Shown: positions 45,594-57,010, counted from the first letter of the stretch. The stretch: DNA of 64,000 nt from Thiorhodovibrio winogradskyi (GCF_036208045.1 NZ_CP121472.1:2367531-2431530); one strand, 5' to 3'. The notes: generated from the letters alone by a model not told the origin. Translations and numbers: made by a program.

Positions 45594-47480
45594 CTAGCGA
45601 TAATCGCGCGGTTCCTCGGGCGCGATCAGACTGGTATCGACTGGCTCGTAACCGATACGGGGACCGTCGGGATGATAGTCCGCGATGGTGGTTTTGAGCC
45701 ATTTTTGGTTGTTGTCTTTCCAACGCTGGCGAAATGCCTCGAAATCCTTGTGCCCCGCCTGGCTGTGCTCTGGCGCCGGATCCTCGAATGATGGTTTGTG
45801 ATGGGCGCCACGGCACTCGTCGCGGGCAAGGGCACTGGCCGCCACCACTTGGGCGAGCTTGACCATGTCAAAAACCTGGCGCGCATAGGCCAGCGTCTGG
45901 TTGGCCCAGGGATTGGCCTCGCCGAGCTTGAGCCGGGCGAAAGCCTGTTCGAGCTCGACCAGTGTGGCAACAGTCTCGTTCAGCTTGCTATTGTCGCGCA
46001 CCACACCGACGGAATCCATCATCATGCTGCCCAAACGCCGATGCAGGTCGTAGGGGTTCTCTTCGCCATCGGCATGGATAAAATGGTGATTGATTTGGTT
46101 CTGGTAACGAATTTCGGCATCAAAAGCCGCGTGCGAATCACTTTCGACCGACTGCTCAAGCCCGGAGACATAAGCCGAGACAGCCTCGCCCGCAACCCGT
46201 CCGGAGAAGGCAGCCGAGAGTAAGGAATTGGCACCGAGGCGATTGGCGCCGTGATAGGCATAATCGCATTCGCCGCAGGCATAGAGACCGGGAATGCTGG
46301 TAGCGTGATTGCGTAGGCTGTTGGCGCGCAACCCGCCGGTATTGGCATCTTTCTCGAAGTCCACCCAGAGTCCGCCCATGGAATAGTGCGCGGCCGGGAA
46401 GATGGTCATGGGCGTGCTGAGCGGATCAACCCCGGAAAATTTGCGGTAGATGGACAGGATGGCACCCAGGCGGGTTTCCACCTGATGGGAGTCGAGGTGA
46501 GTGAGGTCGAGATAGACCTGATCGCGTCCGGCCACCCCGAGACCCATTTCTCGCGTGACCTTCCAGATAGCGCGCGAGGCGAGATCGCGCGGCACTGTGT
46601 TGCCAAAGCTTGGGTACCATTCCTCGAGGAAATAAAAGCGCTCGGCTTCCGGGATGGCCAGCGGCTCGCGGCGGTCGTGCGCCTGGCGCGGCACCCAGAT
46701 GCGGCCACCCTCGCCGCGCGCGGCCTCGCTCATCAGTCGGGTCTTGTCATCGCCAATCATGGCGGTGGGATGAAACTGGAAAAACTCCGCATTGGCAAAG
46801 CGCGCGCCCTGCTGGAATACCCGGCTGGCGGCGGCGCCAGTGGAGTTGGTGGAACAGGTGGTCTTGGGGCTGTAGATCTGCCCGAAACCGCCGGTGGCCA
46901 GAACCACCGCATCGGCGCGGAAGGCACGGACTTCAAGACTGCGCAGATTCATCGCCACAATGCCGCGACAGCGCCCGTTGGGGTCTTTCACAATGGCGAG
47001 AAATTCCCACCACTCGAACTTCTCGATCTGTTTTTCGGTCTCCAGCCGCCGCACTTGCTGATCCAGACTGTAGAGCAGCTGCTGGCCGGTGCTGGCCCCG
47101 GCGAAGCAGGTGCGGCGGTTCTTCACGCCACCGAACAGGCGCTGATCGAGGGTGCCCTCGGGCGTGCGCGAGAAAGCCACGCCCATGCGCTCGAAAGTCC
47201 CGATCAGGCCTGGCGCATCCTCGCACAGGGACTTGATCGGCGGCTGATTGGCCAGATAACTGCCGCCCTTGATGGTGTCGAAAATATGCTGCTCGACACT
47301 GTCACCTTCGCCCTTGGTATTTAGTACGGCGTTGATGCCGCCTTGGGCGCAGACCGAGTGCGAGCGCATCACCTCAAACAGCGAGAAGAGCTGCACCCGG
47401 TGGCCAGATGCGGCGATGCGCAGGCTGGCCAGCAATCCGCCAAGCCCACCGCCGACCACAATCACTGAACGCGCATTCAT
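45594..47480 (-). CDS. sdhA: Succinate dehydrogenase/fumarate reductase flavoprotein
   Basis: 628 residues. FAD-binding start VIVVGGGLGGLLASLRIA, covalent-FAD histidine in RSHSVCAQGGINAVL, and active-site regions FFQFHPTAMIGD, LMSEAARGEGGRIWVP, PAAHYSMGGLWVD and YACGECDYAYHGANRLGANS. The wording is closest to the Bacillus-type enzyme, which pairs with a single cytochrome b subunit. It oxidises succinate or reduces fumarate at the cytoplasmic face. Its start overlaps sdhC by four bases. Confidence 0.92.
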   Translation of the reverse strand: MNARSVIVVGGGLGGLLASLRIAASGHRVQLFSLFEVMRSHSVCAQGGINAVLNTKGEGDSVEQHIFDTIKGGSYLANQPPIKSLCEDAPGLIGTFERMGVAFSRTPEGTLDQRLFGGVKNRRTCFAGASTGQQLLYSLDQQVRRLETEKQIEKFEWWEFLAIVKDPNGRCRGIVAMNLRSLEVRAFRADAVVLATGGFGQIYSPKTTCSTNSTGAAASRVFQQGARFANAEFFQFHPTAMIGDDKTRLMSEAARGEGGRIWVPRQAHDRREPLAIPEAERFYFLEEWYPSFGNTVPRDLASRAIWKVTREMGLGVAGRDQVYLDLTHLDSHQVETRLGAILSIYRKFSGVDPLSTPMTIFPAAHYSMGGLWVDFEKDANTGGLRANSLRNHATSIPGLYACGECDYAYHGANRLGANSLLSAAFSGRVAGEAVSAYVSGLEQSVESDSHAAFDAEIRYQNQINHHFIHADGEENPYDLHRRLGSMMMDSVGVVRDNSKLNETVATLVELEQAFARLKLGEANPWANQTLAYARQVFDMVKLAQVVAASALARDECRGAHHKPSFEDPAPEHSQAGHKDFEAFRQRWKDNNQKWLKTTIADYHPDGPRIGYEPVDTSLIAPEEPRDYR

Positions 47481-48106
47481 TTAAGAAAACCTATCAGGCC
47501 ATGGGTGCCGAGCGCGCCGAGTAGTAGCCCGAAGCCGAGACAAAACCAGCCAAAGCGCCGCTGGGCCGCGGCGCTGGTGGTTAGCCCCCAACTGATGGCC
47601 GCGGTGGCCAGGCCGTTGGCCAGGTGGAAGACCGACAACCAGAGCCCGAGCAAATAGAGCGCGAAGGTGACCGGCTGCGTCAGTGATTGCTGCATGTAGC
47701 GGAAGAGATTGGTATCGATCTGCGGATCGAGCAGGCCGGCAAAACGGGTGAGCCCCAGATGCAATGCCAGAAAGGCAACAATGGCGATGCCCGACAAGCG
47801 CTGCAACCAGTACAGCCAGTTGCGCGCATAGCGGTAGCGCAGCGGCTCCGCGCTGCCACTGCCGATGATGACCAGCCCGTAGCCGGCATGCAGCAGCAGC
47901 GGCAGGGCAATGACAACCAGCTCGATGATGAGCAGGTAATTGAGCTGCTGGATGCGTTCGACCTGGGCATTGTAGTGCTCGGGCCCAAAGCGCGACTGGG
48001 AATTCTCCCACAGATGGAACACCAAAAAAGCGCCGAGTGGGATCAGCCCTAGGGCTGAATGGAACCGTCGCAGCAGAAAATGACTGTCTTGGATGGATGC
48101 GCGCAT
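47477..48106 (-). CDS. sdhC: Succinate dehydrogenase cytochrome b subunit (diheme type)
   Basis: 209 residues from ATG 48106. Five hydrophobic segments carry conserved histidines: RRFHSALGLIPLGAF and FHLWENS, LLLHAGYGLVII, FLALHLGLTRF and SVFHLANGLATAAISWG. This pattern of axial heme ligands belongs to the single-subunit cytochrome b558 of Bacillus SQR and Wolinella QFR, not to the E. coli SdhC/SdhD pair. The direction of the reaction cannot be told from sequence. First gene of the operon. Confidence 0.88.
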   Translation of the reverse strand: MRASIQDSHFLLRRFHSALGLIPLGAFLVFHLWENSQSRFGPEHYNAQVERIQQLNYLLIIELVVIALPLLLHAGYGLVIIGSGSAEPLRYRYARNWLYWLQRLSGIAIVAFLALHLGLTRFAGLLDPQIDTNLFRYMQQSLTQPVTFALYLLGLWLSVFHLANGLATAAISWGLTTSAAAQRRFGWFCLGFGLLLGALGTHGLIGFLK

Positions 48107-48255
48107 GATGCTGATGGACGCGGGATAGTGTTCAACAAGGATAAGCCTTCCATGACAGGATGCCAATGCGCAGGCTCAAGCCCGGCAGCCTTGCTGATGC
48201 GGATTGCTCGCAACCAGAGGCTAGAGAAAAGCAGGGGACCGGATTTCATGCAGGC

Positions 48256-48894
48256 TCAGTGGGCGGATGCCAAAAAGGGGTTGTCGCGTCGCTCGGCGCC
48301 GAGGGACGACATGGGGCCATGACCGGGAATAAAGCGCACATGATCGCCCAGCGGCAGCAGCACCTCCCGGATTGAGCGCAGGAGTTGCTCGTGGTTGCCA
48401 CGTGGCAGATCGGTGCGGCCAATGGCGCCACGAAAGAGCACATCGCCCACCTGCGCCAAGGCGCCGGAGCGGTCGAAGTACACCAGATGACCGGGCGAGT
48501 GACCGGGGCAATGCAGGACGGTCAGGCATTCCTCGCCAAAGCGAATGCTCTCGCCAGCCTCCAGCCAGGTGTCGGGAGTGAAGGCCCGATGCGTGGGGAA
48601 GCCAAACATCTGCGCTTGCTCCGGCAGCGCTTCGAGCAGGAAGGCGTCGTCACGATGCGGGCCAAGGATGGGCAATTCCAGTCGTCGCGCCAGCTCGGGC
48701 GCCGCGCCGACATGGTCGAGATGCCCGTGCGTGAGCAGCAGTCGCTGAGGTTTGGCGCCAAGTCGCTCAACGGCGGCGAGAATCCGCCCGGGCTCCCCGC
48801 CTGGGTCGATAATGACCGCCTCGTGCGTTTTCTCGCACACTAGCAGGGTGCAATTTTGCTGAAAATCCGTGACTGGGATAAGCTCGACTTGCAT
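48256..48894 (-). CDS. Metallo-beta-lactamase fold hydrolase (glyoxalase II-like)
   Basis: 212 residues with the dinuclear metal motif LTHGHLDHVGAAPEL, a further ligand region HCPGHSPGHLVYFD, the bridging aspartate in QVGDVLFRGAIGRTDLP, and the final FIPGHGPMS. It is close to the YcbL/glyoxalase II-like group, which splits thioesters such as S-lactoylglutathione. Length is typical. Confidence 0.9.
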   Translation of the reverse strand: MQVELIPVTDFQQNCTLLVCEKTHEAVIIDPGGEPGRILAAVERLGAKPQRLLLTHGHLDHVGAAPELARRLELPILGPHRDDAFLLEALPEQAQMFGFPTHRAFTPDTWLEAGESIRFGEECLTVLHCPGHSPGHLVYFDRSGALAQVGDVLFRGAIGRTDLPRGNHEQLLRSIREVLLPLGDHVRFIPGHGPMSSLGAERRDNPFLASAH

Positions 48895-49007
48895 GCGTTT
48901 GACTTCAGCTGCTGTTCGCGTGAATCAGGTGGGACCTTGTTCTTCAAGTTGGCTGGAAGGATTGAGTGCCGAGTCGAGTTTGCCACGAGCGGCTGAAACC
49001 CTGCGGC

Positions 49008-49538
49008 TCAACCGCCGCCTTTGTTCGGCTTGGCGAGCATCACCAGGCGAGTCCCGGAGAGCTGGTCGTGCAAGCCCAGGCGGTCGCGATTGAACCAGGC
49101 CCACCAGAGTCCAAGTCCCGCTGGCGCCATGCACAGCACAGTGAGCCCGAGCCGGCGCAGCGCATCCTGCCAGCCAAGCGGCTGACCATCCAGGCGCACA
49201 AGTTGCAGGCGCCAGGCGCGCATGCCAAGACTTTGCCGCCCGGCCGACCAGAAGTAAAGATAGTAGAGCACACAAAGGCCAAGCAGGTAGGCTTGAAATA
49301 GCAGCCGCGGCACTCCGCGCGTAAGATCGCCACCAAACAATCCCTGATAGGGCAAAGTCACGAGCGTTGAGCCGAGCACAAGCACACCGGCGACAAGCAT
49401 CAGATCATACAGCGCACTGAGGATGCGTCGCCCAACGCCAGGGGCGCGTGCTTGTTCAAGCTTGGCGGCGTCGAGCGTCGACCACTGCACTGGGGTGGGG
49501 GTCTGGATCTTGGGCTGAATCGGCTTGGGTGTTGGCAC
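49008..49538 (-). CDS. RDD family membrane protein
   Basis: 176 residues. A proline-rich soluble lead of about 30 residues, then APGVGRRILSALYDLMLVAG with the R-D-D pattern, three membrane helices (about 42-62, 80-100, 133-152), and the family motif AGRQSLGMRAWRLQLVRLDG. RDD proteins are membrane proteins of mostly unknown role. It lies 114 bases upstream of the MBL hydrolase start in the same direction. Confidence 0.88.
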   Translation of the reverse strand: MPTPKPIQPKIQTPTPVQWSTLDAAKLEQARAPGVGRRILSALYDLMLVAGVLVLGSTLVTLPYQGLFGGDLTRGVPRLLFQAYLLGLCVLYYLYFWSAGRQSLGMRAWRLQLVRLDGQPLGWQDALRRLGLTVLCMAPAGLGLWWAWFNRDRLGLHDQLSGTRLVMLAKPNKGGG

Positions 49539-49734
49539 TGTAGATTGGTCTGACTGGTGATTGGTCTGAAAGCGACATGCGCGCTATTGTCCGCAAATTC
49601 GCCGCCGCCGTCATCACAAAGAGCCCAATTCGGTGCACAATTTTCAGCCATTGCAGGTATCAGTCGCTTGCGTCCCGGATAGCGCCCGGAGACTCCGTCA
49701 TTTCCACTAGGATTTCCACAAGGGCATCTAGCCA

Positions 49735-52392
49735 GTGAAATTTCGACTCACCAAACTCAAACACTGGGTCTTTCGCATTCTGCGGCGGTTGCCGATGCCA
49801 GTGATTGCCATCTTGATTGGCCTGGCGGCGGGATTCGCCGTTTGGGGCGTTCTCGATCAAATCCAGAGCCGGGCTGTGAAGAAAATTTTTGGCGAGGAGC
49901 TGCAGGCAAGGCTGGATCTTGGCTCGCGCGAAAGTTTGCTGCGCTTCAATCAATACCTGACCAACTATGCGGCCACCACCAGGTTGCTGGCGAACCATCG
50001 GCGCCTGGCGCAATATCTGGAACCTCTGTTCTGGTTTCCAGAGCAAGAAGTCGATCCCATCCTCTACGAAGGCTTTCGTCCCCAGTGGTTGCCGGATTTT
50101 TTCGGGCGCAATGCCTTGCTGGCGCCAAGTCATGTCGCGCTGGTGGATACCCGCGGACAGTTACGGGAGATCTACCAGGCCGGCAGCGACCCTTTGCCGG
50201 CCGAGCTGCTGAAGGACACCCAGCAGTGGCTGGGGGATGACGAGGAGGTGCGCCCATTGCTGATTCGCCTGGATAACCAGCCCTATCTGCTGGTCAGCGA
50301 CCGGGTGGAGGACAACGGGGGCTACAACATGGGACGGCTCATGGTGCTGGTGCCGATCAATGCCGATTTTCTCGCGGCATCCAATGGTGCCGTGCCTTCG
50401 GATCGCTCCGTGGTGGCGCTGATCGATCCCGATGCGCAACGCATCCTGGCCAGCGACGAGCCCTGGCAACTGGTGCCTGGAACCCTGGTGGAGGACTGGA
50501 CCTCCAATTACCTGGTCACCCGCCAACCGCTGCCCGCTTATGCCGGTTCCAACTGGAACATGCTATTCGCCACCTTTGTGCCCCAGCGCAGCATTAAACG
50601 CATGTCACGCCATACCGTGTATTTTGAGCGGCGCCAGCGTTTGGTTGCTGCCCTGGTTTTTATTGGCGTTTTTACCCTGGTGATCTATCTGGTCTCTGCT
50701 CGGTTGAACAAAGTGCTGGTGCGCATGTCGTCTTTTTCCCAGCGGGCGTTGGGCATAGAGCATCCGGCATTCAGCCGTGGTGGCAATCAGTTGCTCTTGC
50801 TTGAGGAGTGGATTCAGCAGTTCACCCAACTGGTACTGCACGCGCGCGAGGAAATGCGCCGTAAGCATGAGAGCGAAATGCGCGCTACCGAGGCACTGAA
50901 GGCCGCCATCATGGAGGCCTCGCTCGATGCCATCGTGACCTTGAATCGTGACGGGCGCATGATTGATTACAACCCCACGGCGGAGCAGATGTTGGGGTTC
51001 GAGCCCGTTCAGGCCTTGGGTGAGCCCTTTGCCGAGCGCTTTATCGCCGCGGACGTTGTGGAGCGCTTTCAGGACATGCTCAGCGAGTCGGCCGGGCATC
51101 GGCTCGGTGAGCATCAGACCCATGTGCGCGGCGAGCTGCACGCCCAGCGCAGCGATGGGCTGATATTTCCCATTGAGTTATCCATCGTGCCCATTGATCT
51201 GGACGAGCAGCGCTTTTACACCCTCTATATCCATGACATCACCAAGCGCAAGCAGGCCGAACGCGAGATCAAAAGCCTGGCGCGTTTTGCCAGCGAGAGC
51301 CCCAACCCGATACTGCGCGTCAATGAACAAGGACTGATCGTCTATGCCAATGCGGCCAGCGAGCCCCTTTTGGCTTATTGGGAGACCACCCCCCAAGGCC
51401 AGTTGCCGCCGCTTTGGCGCGAGACCCTGGCCGAGGCGGTGCATGAGGGCCAGCCGCGGGAGCGCGAGGCCGACTTCGGCAGCCACATTTTTTCCCTGCT
51501 CTTTGTGCCTATTCAGGATCTCGGTTATGTGAATGTCTATGCGCGCGATATCACCGCCGTGCGCCGCGCCGAACAGGAGTCACGCCAGCACCAGGCCGAG
51601 TTGGTGCATGTGTGCCGCTTGAGCACCATGGGCGAGGTGGCCACTGGCATGGCGCATGAGCTCAACCAGCCCCTGGCGGCCATCGTGAATTACGCCAAGG
51701 GCGCCAGCCGGCGGCTGCAGGGTGGCATTGGCGAGACCGACGCCCTGGTGGCCGCCATGAGCCAGATCTCGAGCCAGGCCGAGCGCGCCGGCGAGATTAT
51801 TCGCCGTCTGCGCGCCTTGGTGGGCAAACAGCCGCCGATTCGCTCGCGCGCGGATCTTAACCATCTGGTGCGTGAAGTCTGCGGTTTTGTTGAATTCGAG
51901 ACCGAACGCCTGGCAGTGAGCATCGAGCTTGATCTGGCCGAGGGCGAGATTCCAGTCGATGTCGATCTGGTACAGATCGAGCAGGTCCTGCTGAACCTGG
52001 TGCGCAATGCGCTCGATGCACTGTCCGAGCAACCATCGGAGACCCGTCGCTTGGCCATTGCCACCCGCGTCAGCGATAGCACAGCCTGGGTGAGTGTCGC
52101 GGATAACGGCCCTGGAATCCCTTCCTCACGCATGGCGCGCTTGTTTGACCCCTTCTTCACCACCAAGGAGACTGGCATGGGCATGGGGCTGCCGATCAGC
52201 CAGACCATTCTCGACAACCACGAGGGGCGCATCTGGGCTGAATCCAGCCCGGGGCAGGGTGCTTGCTTTTTCATCAGCTTGCCGGTGTGGGATGCGCGTG
52301 AGACCGGGACTGGCGAGGCGTTGTCTATCCCGGCTCCAGCAGATCAAGGACCAGCAGATCGGGGACCGATTCGGGAGCAGGCATCAGGGTGA
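49735..52392 (+). CDS. PAS sensor histidine kinase (DctB/FixL-like)
   Basis: 885 residues from GTG 49735. Membrane helices near 20-42 and 303-325 enclose a large periplasmic sensor (double Cache-like by size). Two PAS domains follow (about 390-505 and 515-620). The phospho-acceptor lies in MGEVATGMAHELNQPLAAIV (His near 640), and the ATPase region shows LVRNALDALSEQ, VADNGPGIP and GMGMGLPISQ. No receiver domain is attached and no response regulator gene is adjacent, so it is an orphan kinase. Confidence 0.9.
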   Translation: MKFRLTKLKHWVFRILRRLPMPVIAILIGLAAGFAVWGVLDQIQSRAVKKIFGEELQARLDLGSRESLLRFNQYLTNYAATTRLLANHRRLAQYLEPLFWFPEQEVDPILYEGFRPQWLPDFFGRNALLAPSHVALVDTRGQLREIYQAGSDPLPAELLKDTQQWLGDDEEVRPLLIRLDNQPYLLVSDRVEDNGGYNMGRLMVLVPINADFLAASNGAVPSDRSVVALIDPDAQRILASDEPWQLVPGTLVEDWTSNYLVTRQPLPAYAGSNWNMLFATFVPQRSIKRMSRHTVYFERRQRLVAALVFIGVFTLVIYLVSARLNKVLVRMSSFSQRALGIEHPAFSRGGNQLLLLEEWIQQFTQLVLHAREEMRRKHESEMRATEALKAAIMEASLDAIVTLNRDGRMIDYNPTAEQMLGFEPVQALGEPFAERFIAADVVERFQDMLSESAGHRLGEHQTHVRGELHAQRSDGLIFPIELSIVPIDLDEQRFYTLYIHDITKRKQAEREIKSLARFASESPNPILRVNEQGLIVYANAASEPLLAYWETTPQGQLPPLWRETLAEAVHEGQPREREADFGSHIFSLLFVPIQDLGYVNVYARDITAVRRAEQESRQHQAELVHVCRLSTMGEVATGMAHELNQPLAAIVNYAKGASRRLQGGIGETDALVAAMSQISSQAERAGEIIRRLRALVGKQPPIRSRADLNHLVREVCGFVEFETERLAVSIELDLAEGEIPVDVDLVQIEQVLLNLVRNALDALSEQPSETRRLAIATRVSDSTAWVSVADNGPGIPSSRMARLFDPFFTTKETGMGMGLPISQTILDNHEGRIWAESSPGQGACFFISLPVWDARETGTGEALSIPAPADQGPADRGPIREQASG

Positions 52393-52407
52393 AAAAAGTG
52401 TCCATCT

Positions 52408-52436
52408 GCCCCCCGGGGCTATCCTGTCCCGGGGGC
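52408..52436. other. Strong GC hairpin between kinase and glyA
   Basis: CCCCCGGG and CCCGGGGG pair around a short loop just after the kinase stop. No T-tract follows, so it may be a weak terminator or processing site. Confidence 0.5.
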
Positions 52437-52522
52437 GGCCATGACGGTCGCGGCCGAAATCGCTACACTGCCCGGGTGATTCCTTTGAGTAAAACAATCC
52501 ATTTCGCCACTTAGGAGCCTGC

Positions 52523-53779
<1,257 letters not shown>

Positions 53780-53841
53780 GCGCGAGCCTGGGGTTTCAAA
53801 CTCCTTCGGCCCGGCGCGGCGCCGGTCGCTGAGATCGGCCC

Positions 53842-54351
53842 GTGCGCTGCCCCTTCTGTGGTGCCGAGGACACCAAGGTAGTGGACTCGCGCCTCTATGG
53901 CGACGGCGATCAGGTGCGCCGGCGCCGGCGTTGCATTGTCTGCGCCGAGCGCTTCACCACCTATGAAAAACCCGAGTTGGAACTGCCGCGGGTGATCAAA
54001 CGCGATGGCTCGCGGGTGCCCTTTGACGGTCGCAAGCTGCGTTCCGGGCTCATGCGCGCGGTCGAGAAGCGCCCGGTCAGCGCCGATCAGATCGAGGCCG
54101 TGATCGCGCGCATCGGTCGGCGGTTGCAGGCCACGGGTGCCAGCGAGGTGCATTCACGCGAGATCGGGGAATTCCTGATGGACGAACTGCGCGGACTCGA
54201 TCAGGTCGCCTATGTGCGCTTTGCCTCGGTGTATCGCAAGTTCGAGGATGTCGAGGCCTTTCGCGAGGAGATAGAGCGCCTGGAGCGCCAACCCTCGCCC
54301 GAGGTGAAACGTGCTCAGCTTGACCTGCTCAGCGTGCTGGAGTCGAAATGA
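53842..54351 (+). CDS. nrdR: Transcriptional repressor of ribonucleotide reductase genes
   Basis: 169 residues from GTG 53842. The N-terminal zinc ribbon shows [17 protein letters not shown] and [17 protein letters not shown] (four cysteines). The ATP-cone domain follows ([20 protein letters not shown]). NrdR senses ATP/dATP and represses nrd promoters. It overlaps ribD by four bases. Confidence 0.95.
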   Translation: MRCPFCGAEDTKVVDSRLYGDGDQVRRRRRCIVCAERFTTYEKPELELPRVIKRDGSRVPFDGRKLRSGLMRAVEKRPVSADQIEAVIARIGRRLQATGASEVHSREIGEFLMDELRGLDQVAYVRFASVYRKFEDVEAFREEIERLERQPSPEVKRAQLDLLSVLESK

Positions 54352-55553
54352 GCCAGGTCGATGCCGCCGAGGACGCGCGCTTCATGGCCCGGGCGCTGCG
54401 CCTGGCCGAACGCGGACTCTACAGCACGGACCCCAACCCACGGGTCGGCTGCCTGCTGGTGCGCGCGGGCGAGATCATCGCCGAGGCCTGGCATGAGCGC
54501 GCCGGCGAGCCTCATGCCGAGGCGCTTGCACTGCGTCAGGCCGGCGAGCGGGCCCAGGGTGCCACGGCCTATGTCACCCTCGAGCCCTGTTGTCATCAAG
54601 GGCGCACGCCGCCCTGTACAGAGGCGCTGATCAAGGCCGGGGTGGCACGGGTGGTCGCGGCCATGCAAGATCCCAATCCGCGCGTGGCCGGGCAGGGCTT
54701 CGCGCGGCTGCGCGCGGCCGGCGTGCTGGTCGAGGCAGGGCTGATGCAAGCCGAGGCCGAGGCTTTGAACCCGGGATTTATCCGCCGCATGCGCGACGGC
54801 CTGCCCTGGGTGCGCTGCAAGCTGGCCATGAGCCTGGACGGGCGCACAGCCATGGCCAGTGGCGAGAGCCGCTGGATTACCTCGGACGCCGCGCGCGCCG
54901 ATGTGCAGCGACTGCGCGCCCGCTCATCGGCCATTGTGACTGGAATTGGCACTGTGTTGGCCGATAATCCAGCGCTCAATGTGCGTATCGACCCCGTGAC
55001 GGGCCGGCCTCCAGCGACCGGATCGGCGCCGCGCCAGCCGCCGCGGGTGGTACTCGACAGCCAGTTGCGCCTGCCCTCTGACGCGCGTCTGTTGGCATTG
55101 CCCGGGCAGACCTTGGTCATGACCGCGGTCACTGCCGAGCACCCGCGCTGGAGTTCGCTCGAAGCCGCCGGCGCCGAGGTGCTGGCGTGCATTCCATCGC
55201 GCACTGGGCAGATCGACCTTGGTCGCGCGCTGCGGGAACTCGCCCACCGCGAATGCAACGAGGTGCTGATCGAAGCCGGCCCGCGTCTGGCGGGCGCGGC
55301 CCTGCGCTGCGGCTGGATCGATGAACTTTGGCTTTATTTGGCCCCGCACCTGATGGGCGACGCGGCACGCGGGCTTTTTCATCTGCCGGGGCTTGAGCGC
55401 ATGGATGAGCGCATCGGGCTGGAACTGCTGGATGCGCGCCAGATTGGCGGCGATCTACGCCTGCGCCTGCGTCCGCGAGAGGGCGTTGAAACAATGGCGA
55501 CAGGGTTGGCGGCAACCGCTGGCCAGGAAGCAGGGCAGGGCGTCCATGTGTGA
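54348..55553 (+). CDS. ribD: Riboflavin biosynthesis deaminase/reductase
   Basis: 401 residues. N-terminal deaminase: [17 protein letters not shown] (zinc His and catalytic Glu) and [14 protein letters not shown] (zinc cysteines). C-terminal reductase: [34 protein letters not shown] and [15 protein letters not shown]. It carries out the second and third steps from GTP to riboflavin. The last 25 residues are unlike the family. It overlaps nrdR (four bases) and the next gene (eight bases). Confidence 0.93.
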   Translation: MSQVDAAEDARFMARALRLAERGLYSTDPNPRVGCLLVRAGEIIAEAWHERAGEPHAEALALRQAGERAQGATAYVTLEPCCHQGRTPPCTEALIKAGVARVVAAMQDPNPRVAGQGFARLRAAGVLVEAGLMQAEAEALNPGFIRRMRDGLPWVRCKLAMSLDGRTAMASGESRWITSDAARADVQRLRARSSAIVTGIGTVLADNPALNVRIDPVTGRPPATGSAPRQPPRVVLDSQLRLPSDARLLALPGQTLVMTAVTAEHPRWSSLEAAGAEVLACIPSRTGQIDLGRALRELAHRECNEVLIEAGPRLAGAALRCGWIDELWLYLAPHLMGDAARGLFHLPGLERMDERIGLELLDARQIGGDLRLRLRPREGVETMATGLAATAGQEAGQGVHV

Positions 55554-56418
55554 ACTTTTTGCCATGTCCAGCCGGGTGCCGGCGACCCTTGGTTTGTCGC
55601 TCGGGCGCCTGGCGCGCCACGGCGGCGTCGAGGGACCGCACAAGGACGGCTGGGGGCTGGCGTGTTACGAGCAACGCGACTGCCTGCTGCTACGCGAACC
55701 GCGCCCGGCGTGCGAAAGTCTGCTGCTGCGATTTGTGGATGTTCAGGGGGTTCGCACCTGCATGGCGGTGTCGCACTTGCGCCTGGCCACCTTCGGCGCG
55801 CGCTCGTTGCAAAATACCCAGCCCTTTGTGCGCGAACTAGGCGGTCGCAGCCATGTGTTTGCGCACAATGGCGATTTCCCGCAACTGCTGGAGCAGCCCG
55901 CGCCGAGCAACACACGCTTCCGCCCCATCGGCGATTCAGACTCAGAGCGCGCCTTCTGTATCCTGATAGAGGGCCTGGCCCCACTGTGGGAAGACCGCGA
56001 TGAGCCGCCACCGCTGGAGCAAAGGCTGGCCGTAATAGCCGACTTTAGCCGCGAAATGCGCAAGCTCGGTCCCGCCAACTTCATCTACGCCGATGCCGAC
56101 GCGCTCTTCATCCACGCCCACCGTCGCACCCAGCCCGACGGCGTCATGCGCCCGCCTGGGCTCTACCTACTGCAACGCTCGTGCTGGGAATCAGCGCCCG
56201 AACTCAAGGATGCCGGCGTGCGCCTGCAGACCGTGCGCCAGGACGTGGCGCTGATCGCCAGCCTGCCGCTAACCGATGAGCTATGGGAACCGCTCGGCGA
56301 GGGCGACCTGATCGCCCTGCGCAACGGGCGTTGCCACGACATCGAAGGCCGCTGGCGCACGCCCGAGGACGTCAGCGGTCGCGCGCCCTCGCAGCCGAGA
56401 GTCGCGGCAACAGGGTAG
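55546..56418 (+). CDS. Class II glutamine amidotransferase (YafJ-like)
   Basis: 290 residues. After Met1 is removed the nucleophile Cys2 is exposed ([15 protein letters not shown]). Further family motifs: GPHKDGWGLACYE, SHLRLATFGARSLQNTQPF and FAHNGDFPQL, and SDSERAFCILIE. These match the YafJ/EgtC-type amidohydrolases related to GATase II domains. The substrate is unknown. It is translationally coupled to ribD. Confidence 0.88.
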   Translation: MCELFAMSSRVPATLGLSLGRLARHGGVEGPHKDGWGLACYEQRDCLLLREPRPACESLLLRFVDVQGVRTCMAVSHLRLATFGARSLQNTQPFVRELGGRSHVFAHNGDFPQLLEQPAPSNTRFRPIGDSDSERAFCILIEGLAPLWEDRDEPPPLEQRLAVIADFSREMRKLGPANFIYADADALFIHAHRRTQPDGVMRPPGLYLLQRSCWESAPELKDAGVRLQTVRQDVALIASLPLTDELWEPLGEGDLIALRNGRCHDIEGRWRTPEDVSGRAPSQPRVAATG

Positions 56419-56422
56419 GGCG

Positions 56423-56719
56423 TCAAACACAGCCAGTCGGCTTCGGCAGGCCACCCCACTTGCAGATCAGCTTCATCGGGCCCTTCTTAAAAATGTTGTA
56501 CAACTCTTTGGTCGAAACGCCCTGTTTTTTGGCGAAAATTCTGATCGGCGGCACCACGCCGTCATTGTCGTACATGGCCCGCGCCTCACGGATGAAGCCC
56601 ATGACCTGATCGTTCATCTCAAAATCATCCGAGGTGGCTAGCTCTTGCGCCACTGCCTCGCTCCAATCGTCACGATTGATCAAAAATCCCTCATTATCAA
56701 GGGCAACGCTGATAGTCAT
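56423..56719 (-). CDS. DsrC/TusE-family protein with both redox cysteines
   Basis: 98 residues. The C-terminal arm reads PMKLICKWGGLPKPTGCV. The penultimate Cys and the Cys 11 residues before it are both present. TusE (thiouridine relay) keeps only the penultimate one, while DsrC of sulfur-oxidising and sulfate-reducing bacteria uses both to form a trisulfide. The rest (DWSEAVAQELATSDDFEMND, GVVPPIRIFAKKQG) is the DsrC fold but the basic GPAKGACK-type stretch is altered to GPMKLICK. No dsr genes are adjacent. It ends five bases from the convergent amidotransferase. Confidence 0.85.
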   Translation of the reverse strand: MTISVALDNEGFLINRDDWSEAVAQELATSDDFEMNDQVMGFIREARAMYDNDGVVPPIRIFAKKQGVSTKELYNIFKKGPMKLICKWGGLPKPTGCV

Positions 56720-56849
56720 GAGAAAACTCCTGAATATTTTTTCACTGAGAAACCCGAGCCTCGCGCGAATCTAGCCGCGCGTTTTTTCGATCAACGCGCG
56801 AAGCCGAACCGGCCGCACCAAAAGACAATGGAGTCAGAACCGGCGCATA

Positions 56850-57010
56850 TCCAGCCTGCAGGGCGCGACCCGGCGGATGACCATCAGTATCATGAATGAC
56901 TACAGCAAGATGCGCTGGAGACCGCGGGAACTGGCCACGGCAAATCTTAAAGCTGGCCCCGCGCCGGTGTCGCCAAGCGCGACGGCGCACTTATCGGTGA
57001 TCTTGCTTGC
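56850..57010 (+). pseudogene. Decayed partial copy of the DUF1848 gene
   Basis: The plus strand reads RMTISIMNDYSKMRWRPREL, near-identical at nucleotide level to the middle of the DUF1848 gene (VTISIMDDYSKMRGRLRAL, complement of about 59050-59215). It then decays through SPSATAHLSVILLA-like residues. About 160 bases are recognisable. The copy is inverted relative to the intact gene about 2 kb away. Confidence 0.7.

Noticed and set aside
52393-52522. Glycine or other riboswitch ahead of glyA
   Set aside because: Only a simple GC hairpin is visible in 130 bases; no aptamer-like multi-helix pattern was recognised.
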